In this document: positions 51,200 to 57,800 of the stretch, in pieces | Layout: each line of letters starts with the position of its first letter | Position numbering within the stretch: position 1 is the stretch's first letter | Assembly: GCF_024979235.1 (NCBI RefSeq) | Contig: NZ_JANLCM010000002.1 | Coordinates: forward strand, 310,001-374,000 | DNA: 64,000 nucleotides | DNA from: Herbiconiux aconitum | GTDB taxonomy: Bacteria; Actinomycetota; Actinomycetes; Actinomycetales; Microbacteriaceae | Direction: 5' to 3' | Notes under the pieces: model-generated | Database searches by the model: none | What the model was told of the DNA's origin: nothing | What the model saw: only the letters and a program-made list of their open reading frames with translations | Made by a program: the position numbers and the translations under genes

Positions 51200-52222
51200 A
51201 TGTCACGCGCTTTCCAGTCCCTGCTGCCGCTTTCTCGCAACCGGATCGATCGAGATCACCTGTCGCGCTCGAACCCCGAGTTGCTCGACGAACGCTGGCG
51301 CGGGCCGGATTCGCGCGTTCTCGTACTGCACCGGGGCCAGGCTCTGGCCACAGCCGGAGCGAACCCGGCCGACTACGACGGTTTCGGTCCGAAGCCGACC
51401 GTGGCGGTGCATCCGACGCTCGATCTCCGATCGCCGGCCGACCTGCCCGCCTCCGTGCTGCAGCACCTCGACGCGGGCGGCGTGCGCCTCTACCTCGGAT
51501 TCGCGCTCGACGCCTCGGAGGGCCTCTCGATCGACGCGCCCCTGTTCGCAATCTCGGTGACGGATGCGGATGCGAGCGCCCTCGAGACCCCGGGCTCCAG
51601 CTGGCTGAACCTCCGCATGGTCGCTGCCGACCTCGACGACGTGAGCGCCGGGATGTTCACCGAAGCCCTCGCCATGTTCAACTGGCACAGCACGCACACC
51701 CACTGCCCGCGCTGCGGCGAGGTGACCGTGGTGGAGAGCGGTGGCTGGGTGCGCCGCTGCCCGCGCGAGGACATCGAGCTCTTCCCGCGCACCGATCCGG
51801 CCATCATCGTGGGCGTCGTCGACCGCGACGACCGCATCCTGCTCGGCTCGAACGCTCTCTGGGAGAACAACCGCTATTCGCTGCTGGCCGGGTTCGTGGA
51901 GCCCGGGGAGTCGCTCGAGGCGGCGGCGATCCGGGAGATCGCCGAGGAATCGGGAGTGATCATCGACGATCCGGAGTACGTGGGATCGCAGCCGTGGCCC
52001 TTCCCGGCCTCGCTCATGGTGGGCTTCATGGCCCGGGTCACCGAGGAGCACCCGGCGGCGCTCCGCCCCGACGGCGACGAGATCCTCGACCTGCGGTGGT
52101 TCACCCGCGAGCAATTGGCCGATCCGGCGAGCGGCGTGCTGCTGCCCGGGTCGTCATCCATCGCTCGTGCCATCATCGAGCGCTGGTACGGCGGACCCCT
52201 GCCGGAGCCCGAACAGCAGTGA
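51200..52222 (+). CDS. nudC: NAD(H) pyrophosphatase NudC (Nudix)
   Basis: A 340-residue Nudix hydrolase that cleaves NADH and removes NAD caps from RNA. The Nudix box GFVEPGESLEAAAIREIAEE is complete, and the diagnostic NADH motif SQPWPFPASLMVGF follows it. The zinc ribbon is reduced: CPRCGE is normal, but the second half is RRCPREDIELFPRTDP, with a single Cys. I chose ATG 51200; the frame extends 21 codons upstream without a conserved sequence. The stop overlaps the next helicase gene as GTGA. Confidence 0.93.
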   Translation: MSRAFQSLLPLSRNRIDRDHLSRSNPELLDERWRGPDSRVLVLHRGQALATAGANPADYDGFGPKPTVAVHPTLDLRSPADLPASVLQHLDAGGVRLYLGFALDASEGLSIDAPLFAISVTDADASALETPGSSWLNLRMVAADLDDVSAGMFTEALAMFNWHSTHTHCPRCGEVTVVESGGWVRRCPREDIELFPRTDPAIIVGVVDRDDRILLGSNALWENNRYSLLAGFVEPGESLEAAAIREIAEESGVIIDDPEYVGSQPWPFPASLMVGFMARVTEEHPAALRPDGDEILDLRWFTREQLADPASGVLLPGSSSIARAIIERWYGGPLPEPEQQ

Positions 52223-54030
52223 TCGAGACGTCTGCCGACGACCTGCTGGAGGCCCTCGACCCCCAGCAGCGCATCGCGGCCCGGTCGTTGCTCGGCCCGG
52301 TCTGCATCCTCGCCGGAGCGGGTACTGGCAAGACCCGGGCCATCACGCATCGCATCGCCTACGGCGTCGCCACCGGTGTCTACTCGCCGAACCGGGTGAT
52401 GGCGCTGACCTTCACCTCCCGCGCCGCCGCCGAGTTGCGCACGCGTCTGCGCCCGCTCGGAGCCGGCGGGGTCGCCGCCCGCACCTTCCACTCGGCCGCC
52501 CTCTCCCAGTTGAACTACTTCTGGCCGCAGGTGATCGGAGGCGAGGCTCCGAAGATCATCGACAACAAGGCGAAGGCCATCGCCCACGCTGCCGAGTTGC
52601 TGAAGCTGCGCGTCGACACCGCCACATTGCGCGATGTCGCCGCCGAGATCGAGTGGCGCAAAGTCGCGAACCTCGGCATCGACGAATACGAACTGAAGGC
52701 CCGCACGGTGCGCACCATGCCGTCGAACATCAGCGTGGAGCAGATGCTCGCGCTGCACGAGCGCTATGAGCTGCTGAAAGACGAGCGCCGCCAACTCGAT
52801 TTCGAAGACGTGCTGCTCGTGACGGCGGGCATGATCGAGCTCGAGCCCTCCGTGGCGATCCAGGTTCGGGAGCAGTACCGGTTCTTCGTGGTCGACGAAT
52901 ATCAAGACGTGTCTCCTCTGCAGCATCATCTCCTCCAGCAGTGGTTGGGCGATCGTCGCGACCTCTGCGTGGTCGGCGACGCGAGTCAGACCATCTACTC
53001 CTTCGCGGGCGCGAGCGCCGAGTACCTCCTCGATTTCGAGCGCCGCCACGAGAACGCGACCGTCGTGACCCTCGAGCAGAACTACCGTTCGACGCCCGCG
53101 ATCGTCGCGGTGGCGAACCGTCTCATGCGCGGCCGTCCTGGGGCTCTGACGCTGCACGCGGCCACCGCAGCAGCGGAAGCCACCGCGGTGATCGAGGGCG
53201 ACCACGACGACGCCACGGCCGCCGCAGCACCCGCAGGCAGCGCCGCGCCCCCATCCATGGCGCCTCCTGCCACGGAGTTCGCCCCGGAGCCCCGGGTCAC
53301 CGCCTACCGCGACGATCTCGCCGAGGCCGAGGGTGTCGCCACCGCCATCGCCGAGTTGATCGCGACCGGAACGGAGCCGCACGAGATCGCCCTGCTCTAC
53401 CGGGTGAACGCGCAGTCGGCCGTGCTCGAGCAGGCGCTCACCGCGGCCGGCGTCAGCTACCAATTGCGGGGAGCGACCCGCTTCTTCGACCAGCCCGACG
53501 TGAAGCGCGCGGTGATGGAACTCCGCGCCGCCTCGGTGTCGATCTCTGACGAGCCGCTCTTCAAGTCGGTGAGCGACGTGCTGCGCTCGCGCGGCTGGTC
53601 GCAGGATCCGCCCGAAGGCGTCGGAGCCCTGCGCGACCGCTGGGAGGCACTGAACGCGCTGATGGGACTGGCCGAGGGAATGCCGCCCGGCACCACCTTC
53701 CGGCAGTTCACCGACGAGCTGATGGAACGGCAGTCGTCGCAGCACGAACCGACCGTTCGCGCGGTCACGCTCGCCACCCTGCACTCGGCGAAGGGCCTCG
53801 AATGGCCGGTGGTGTTCATCGTGGGCGTCGCCGAAGGGCTCGTGCCGATCAGCTACGCCACCGGATTCCAGGGCATCGACGAGGAACGCCGACTGCTCTA
53901 CGTGGGCATCACCCGCGCTCGCCGACGACTCGCGCTGTCGTGGGCGGTGGCCGGATCACGGCGGAGCGCAGACCGGCTTCCCTCCCGTTTTCTGGAAGAG
54001 AGCGGCATCCGCAGCTCGGATGCGGCCTGA
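52219..54030 (+). CDS. UvrD/PcrA-family ATP-dependent DNA helicase
   Basis: A 603-residue SF1A helicase. All the motifs are intact: CILAGAGTGKTRAITHRIA (I), FFVVDEYQDVSPLQ (II), VVGDASQTIYSFAGASAEYL (III), LEQNYRSTPAIV (IV), TLHSAKGLEWPVVFIVG (V) and LLYVGITRARRRLAL (VI). A 60-residue Ala/Pro-rich insert lies in the middle. M. tuberculosis UvrD2 holds this genomic place but has an additional HRDC domain and a cysteine module, and neither is present here. The GTG start overlaps the nudC stop; the open frame further upstream is out of register with nudC and not real. The last 122 bases overlap a convergent gene. Confidence 0.92.
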   Translation: MIETSADDLLEALDPQQRIAARSLLGPVCILAGAGTGKTRAITHRIAYGVATGVYSPNRVMALTFTSRAAAELRTRLRPLGAGGVAARTFHSAALSQLNYFWPQVIGGEAPKIIDNKAKAIAHAAELLKLRVDTATLRDVAAEIEWRKVANLGIDEYELKARTVRTMPSNISVEQMLALHERYELLKDERRQLDFEDVLLVTAGMIELEPSVAIQVREQYRFFVVDEYQDVSPLQHHLLQQWLGDRRDLCVVGDASQTIYSFAGASAEYLLDFERRHENATVVTLEQNYRSTPAIVAVANRLMRGRPGALTLHAATAAAEATAVIEGDHDDATAAAAPAGSAAPPSMAPPATEFAPEPRVTAYRDDLAEAEGVATAIAELIATGTEPHEIALLYRVNAQSAVLEQALTAAGVSYQLRGATRFFDQPDVKRAVMELRAASVSISDEPLFKSVSDVLRSRGWSQDPPEGVGALRDRWEALNALMGLAEGMPPGTTFRQFTDELMERQSSQHEPTVRAVTLATLHSAKGLEWPVVFIVGVAEGLVPISYATGFQGIDEERRLLYVGITRARRRLALSWAVAGSRRSADRLPSRFLEESGIRSSDAA

Positions 54031-54898
54031 TCCGCTCCACCGACACGGCATGACCTGATCGCCCGGGCCGGAGGATGCGCACCGCGCGCGTTCGCCACGA
54101 GGTGTCGCCCCCGAGGAACTCGGTGAGCGCCCGGGCCACGACCGGTGCGGCGGAGGCGACGCCCAGCGCATCCGCCGAGGGGGCGATGCGGCGGAGCGCC
54201 TGCAGGGCGATGGCCGGCCACGCGTCGTCGGCGTCGCTGCGGGTGTGCTCGATGCACCAGGCGCAGGCACCCGGCTCGTCGACCCCCGACGAGACCCCGG
54301 ACGAGACTCCGGGCGAGACCATCGGCCCCACGCGCACGGAGTTCTCGCCGAACTCCACGAGCAGGTGCGGCACGTCGTCGCGCAGCCAGACGGCGGCACG
54401 TCGCGGGTCGGTGACGTAGTGCGACACGACCACCGCGCATTCGGGGGCAGGAGGGGGAAAGGACGACGGCTCGACTGCCGCAACCGTTGCCGCCCCGCGT
54501 CCGGGAGCAGACTCCGATCCGGCCCCCCAGAGTCGTGCACCCATCCGCTGCAGCAACACCGCGATCTCAGCCGAAGCGGCGCCACTCCCGTCGACCGCGA
54601 CCGACCGCCCCTCCAATGGTTCACCCGGCGCATCGCTCTCGAGCAGCACGCCCGAGAGTTCGCCCAGCAGCTCCTCCAGGGCCGCCGGGGGCAACCCGTT
54701 CTCGGCGGCCAGGATCGCGAGCACAGGCCGGGTGACCCCGCGCGCCAGCACGTCGAGCATCAGTTCACGAGGCGCAGCCAGGCCGCCGAAGGCTCGCGAG
54801 AACGACGAGACCGACGCCACAGGCGCCTCGATGCCGAACTGCGCGGTGGTCGGGGTGCGCCAGACCATCGGATGATCGGGGTCGAGTCGGAGAACCAT
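53909..54898 (-). CDS. ThiF/cyclodehydratase-like protein with Cys zinc motif
   Basis: A 329-residue protein with four cysteines arranged as in the E1/ThiF and TOMM cyclodehydratase-like family: CAWCIEHTRSDADDAWP (C212, C215) and HPSCGC (C296, C298). VGPMVSPG before the first pair is also typical. There is no clear GxGGxG nucleotide-binding loop in the N-terminal part, so it may only bind a peptide or act as a scaffold. No precursor peptide or dehydrogenase partner lies nearby. The C-terminal 41 codons, including HPSCGC, are antisense to the end of the UvrD gene. The start ATG has CAGGAT six bases upstream, which could be a -10 or a ribosome-binding site. Confidence 0.72.
   Translation of the reverse strand: MVLRLDPDHPMVWRTPTTAQFGIEAPVASVSSFSRAFGGLAAPRELMLDVLARGVTRPVLAILAAENGLPPAALEELLGELSGVLLESDAPGEPLEGRSVAVDGSGAASAEIAVLLQRMGARLWGAGSESAPGRGAATVAAVEPSSFPPPAPECAVVVSHYVTDPRRAAVWLRDDVPHLLVEFGENSVRVGPMVSPGVSSGVSSGVDEPGACAWCIEHTRSDADDAWPAIALQALRRIAPSADALGVASAAPVVARALTEFLGGDTSWRTRAVRILRPGRSGHAVSVERIRPHPSCGCRSLPENGREAGLRSAVIRPPPTTARVVGERG
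54288..54320 (-). repeat. 12-bp tandem repeat in the ThiF-like gene
   Basis: GACGAGACCCCG and GACGAGACTCCG lie in tandem, followed by the partial copy GGCGAGACC. On the coding strand this gives the low-complexity SPGVSSGVSSGVDEP just before the first CxxC. Confidence 0.7.
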
Positions 54899-54946
54899 GT
54901 CGGAATCCTGCCCGACGATTCAGCCCCGATCGGGGTTATCCACAGC

Positions 54947-56293
54947 TCACGGTGCCGGAGGCTGGTCATCCCCATCTTTTGACGTCTCTTCGCGGAGAAG
55001 ATCTTCGAGGGCCTGATCCATCTCGTCGGGCTCCGGGGTCCCGGCGGTCAGCCGGGCGATCAGTGCGGCCGGATCGTCGAGATCGGAGGATGTCGGCACC
55101 AGATCGGGGTGGGACCACAGGGCGTCGCGCTGTTCCTGGCCCACGGCATCCGTCACCGCCTGCCACATGGCTGCCGCGTCGCGCAGGCGCCGGGGCCGCA
55201 GCTCGAGGCCGATCAGTGCGCCGAACGCCGACTCGGCCGGACCACCGGTCGCGCGACGGCGACGCACCGTCTCGGCGATCGCGTTCCAGCGCGGGAGCCG
55301 GCTCGATGCATTCGCCGTCACGATGTCTACCCAGCCCTCGATGAGCGCCAAGGTGGTCTCGAGTCGCGCGAGTGCATGCAGCTGCTGGTCGGTCTTCGGC
55401 GGGATGAGAGCGCCGCTCGCCATCGCGTTCCGCAATTCTTCGGGGTCGCTCGGATCGAAGCTCTCGGCGAGCTCCTCGAGCCTGCTGGTGTCGATGGTGA
55501 TGCCTTTGGCGAACTCGGTGATGGAGGAGATCACGTGCAGTCGCAACCAGCGTGCGTGACGGAACAGGCGGGCGTGCGCCAGCTCGCGGATGGCGAGATA
55601 GAGCTGCACCTCTTCGATCGGGATGTCGAGACCGTCGCCGAACTCGGCCACGTTCTGCGGAACGAGTGCCGCCTGCCCTTCCTCCAGCAACGGGATGCCG
55701 ACGTCGCCGCCCGACACCACCTCTTGCGAGAGCTGACCCACGATCTGGCCGAGCTGCATGGCGAACAGAGTGCCGCCCAGGTTGCGCATCAGCTGACTCG
55801 CGCCGGCGAGCATCCCGGCCATCTCTTCGGGTGCCTGGTCGCGCAGCACCTCGGTGAGCGCATCCGAGATGCTCACCGCGACCGGCTCGGCCAACTGGGT
55901 CCAGACCGGCACGGTGGCCGTTGCCCATTCGGTGCGTGTCATGAGACGGGGAGCGACCGCGGAGTCGGAGAGGGCGGTCACCTCGTCGAGCCAGAGCGAC
56001 GCGACGTGCAACGCCTGGTCGAGCTGCGCGCGGGACTGATCGGTGATGCTGAGGCTCGACGTGCCGGCGATCTCCTGTGCCTGGGTGCGCGCCGCATCCC
56101 AGTTCACCCCGTCGGCACTGGACTGCATCGCATTTTGCAGCTGCGCCATCAATTGCGACACTGCGGCGGGGTCGGAGGGGAGACCGGCCGCGCTGGCCAG
56201 CTTCGACGGGTCGATGTCGGAGTTTCCGGAGAGGAACGCGCGCAGCATGTCGCGGAACTCGTCCTCGGGTTCGTCGCGGGGCTCGTCGCTCAC
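54947..56293 (-). CDS. DUF2342 protein (zincin-like, F420-associated family)
   Basis: A 448-residue helical protein of the DUF2342 family, often annotated as a zinc-dependent metalloprotease or coenzyme-F420-associated protein. The characteristic segment reads IRELAHARLFRHARWLRLHV near residue 237. An intact HExxH is not present: the residues around the expected site are ELAHARLF. The acidic N-terminus (DEPRDEPEDEFRDMLRAFL) and C-terminus are disordered. The GTG start has GAGGAAGGA upstream. M. tuberculosis has a member in the same place between uvrD2 and the PDZ protease. Its biochemical activity is unproven. Confidence 0.85.
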   Translation of the reverse strand: MSDEPRDEPEDEFRDMLRAFLSGNSDIDPSKLASAAGLPSDPAAVSQLMAQLQNAMQSSADGVNWDAARTQAQEIAGTSSLSITDQSRAQLDQALHVASLWLDEVTALSDSAVAPRLMTRTEWATATVPVWTQLAEPVAVSISDALTEVLRDQAPEEMAGMLAGASQLMRNLGGTLFAMQLGQIVGQLSQEVVSGGDVGIPLLEEGQAALVPQNVAEFGDGLDIPIEEVQLYLAIRELAHARLFRHARWLRLHVISSITEFAKGITIDTSRLEELAESFDPSDPEELRNAMASGALIPPKTDQQLHALARLETTLALIEGWVDIVTANASSRLPRWNAIAETVRRRRATGGPAESAFGALIGLELRPRRLRDAAAMWQAVTDAVGQEQRDALWSHPDLVPTSSDLDDPAALIARLTAGTPEPDEMDQALEDLLREETSKDGDDQPPAP

Positions 56294-56489
56294 GATGTGT
56301 CCTTCCTCGGCGGCAGGCGCTGGGCGGGCTCCGAAGAACCTCCATGCGGGCTGTCAGTTTGTGTTTCTACGCTAACTCCTGGCCCACCGCCCAGGCTGGG
56401 TTTTCCCATAAGCTTGAACGCCGAGCCGTGCGCCCGTGGCGAACACTGGCCGCAGCCGCCCGCGGAGCCATCCGCAGCGAGAGGATTCC

Positions 56490-57614
56490 GTGAGTCTGTT
56501 CGAAACCGAGGAGCGCCCTCGCGCCTCGCGCCGTGCCCGTCGCGGTTGGACCATCCTGGTCGTCGCCCTCGTGCTGGGGCTCGTGATGAGCTTCCTGCCG
56601 GCGCCCTACGTGATCGAGCAGCCGGGCCCTGTCTACAACACGCTCGGCTCGCAGGAGCAGGGCGGCAAGGACGTGCCCCTCATCTCCATCGACGGCGCGC
56701 AGACCTACCCCACCGCCGGCACCCTCGACTTGCTCACCGTCTCGGTGCGGGGCACGCCCGAATCCCGGCCGTCCTGGGCCGAGCTGCTCAGCTCCTGGTT
56801 CGATTCGAGCCGCGCCGTTGTGCCGATCGACGCCATCTACCCGCCCGACGTCACCACCGAGCAACGCGACCAGCAGAACGCCGCCCTCATGGTCGACAGC
56901 CAGCAGGAGTCGATCGCCGCCGCCCTCACCGACCTCGACATCGCCTACACGACGAACGTCGCCGTCGGAGCGGTCGATCCCAAGGGAGCCGCGGCGAACA
57001 CTCTCGTCGCCGGCGACGTGATCCTCTCGGTCAACGGCGAGACGGCCACGACGGTCGACGAGTTGCGGGCGGCGCTCGCCGCCAACGGCACGGATGCGCC
57101 GGCGTCGATCGTGGTTCGGCACGAAGACGGCACCGAGGCGACGGTCTCCATCACCCCGACGGTGTCGGAACAGACGGATGCGCCGGCCCTCGGCATCAGC
57201 GCGGCCTACGACTACGACTTTCCGTTCGACGTGGAGATCCAGCTGAACGACGTGGGCGGCCCGAGTGCCGGCATGATGTTCGCGCTCGGGATCATCGACA
57301 TGCTCACGCCCGGCGAGCTGAACGGCGGCCAGAACGTGGCCGGCACGGGCACGATCGACGCGGCCGGCGACGTGGGGCCGATCGGCGGCATCCGGCAGAA
57401 GATGTACGGAGCGCGCGACGCCGGCGCGACCTGGTTCCTCGCTCCGGCCACCAACTGCGACGAGGTGGTGGGCAATGTGCCCGACGGTCTGACCGTGTTC
57501 GCGGTCGCGACGCTGTCGGATTCGATGACGGCCCTGCAGACCATCGCCGACGGCGGCGACACGGCCGCTTTGCCCAGTTGCGACAGCGTGCCGGCCACCT
57601 CGCCGGGCTCGTAA
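56490..57614 (+). CDS. PDZ and Lon-like (S16) membrane protease, YlbL family
   Basis: A 374-residue protein. It has one N-terminal transmembrane helix (GWTILVVALVLGLVMSFLP) and an extracytoplasmic domain. The PDZ domain follows (KGAAANTLVAGDVILSVNGE). The C-terminal S16 domain carries the catalytic Ser in DVGGPSAGMMFALGI and the Lys in IGGIRQKMYGARDAG. It is a Lon-like peptidase without an ATPase, facing outside. I chose GTG 56490, six bases after a GAGAGG ribosome-binding site; the longer frame is not conserved. It is divergent from the DUF2342 gene and precedes the UPF0182 gene. Confidence 0.92.
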   Translation: MSLFETEERPRASRRARRGWTILVVALVLGLVMSFLPAPYVIEQPGPVYNTLGSQEQGGKDVPLISIDGAQTYPTAGTLDLLTVSVRGTPESRPSWAELLSSWFDSSRAVVPIDAIYPPDVTTEQRDQQNAALMVDSQQESIAAALTDLDIAYTTNVAVGAVDPKGAAANTLVAGDVILSVNGETATTVDELRAALAANGTDAPASIVVRHEDGTEATVSITPTVSEQTDAPALGISAAYDYDFPFDVEIQLNDVGGPSAGMMFALGIIDMLTPGELNGGQNVAGTGTIDAAGDVGPIGGIRQKMYGARDAGATWFLAPATNCDEVVGNVPDGLTVFAVATLSDSMTALQTIADGGDTAALPSCDSVPATSPGS

Positions 57615-57724
57615 CGCGCGGCGACGAGGCGTCTCCCGACCTCTCCTGCACAACGGCGGCTCAGCCCAGCTTTCGCACGGAAACCCGGCAGGGTGTTCTC
57701 AGCGAGCCCCGCCTACGATTCAGT

Positions 57725-57743
57725 TGTCTAGGATTGATAGACA
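57725..57743 (+). promoter_or_regulatory. Palindrome over a -10 upstream of the UPF0182 gene
   Basis: TGTCTA, 7 bases, TAGACA form a perfect inverted repeat that includes TAGGAT (57729-57734), a likely -10. A second possible -10, TACGAT, lies at 57714-57719. The arrangement suggests a repressor operator. Confidence 0.5.
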
Positions 57744-57751
57744 CCGCACAG

Positions 57752-57790
57752 CGAGCACCGCAGCATTTCGAGCACCGCAGCATCGAGCAC
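57752..57790 (+). repeat. Direct repeats in the leader of the UPF0182 gene
   Basis: CGAGCACCGCAGCAT occurs at 57752-57766 and 57769-57783, followed by a partial CGAGCAC at 57784-57790. They lie just before the GTG start in what should be the 5' untranslated region. Confidence 0.7.
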
Positions 57791-57800
57791 AGAGGCACAC

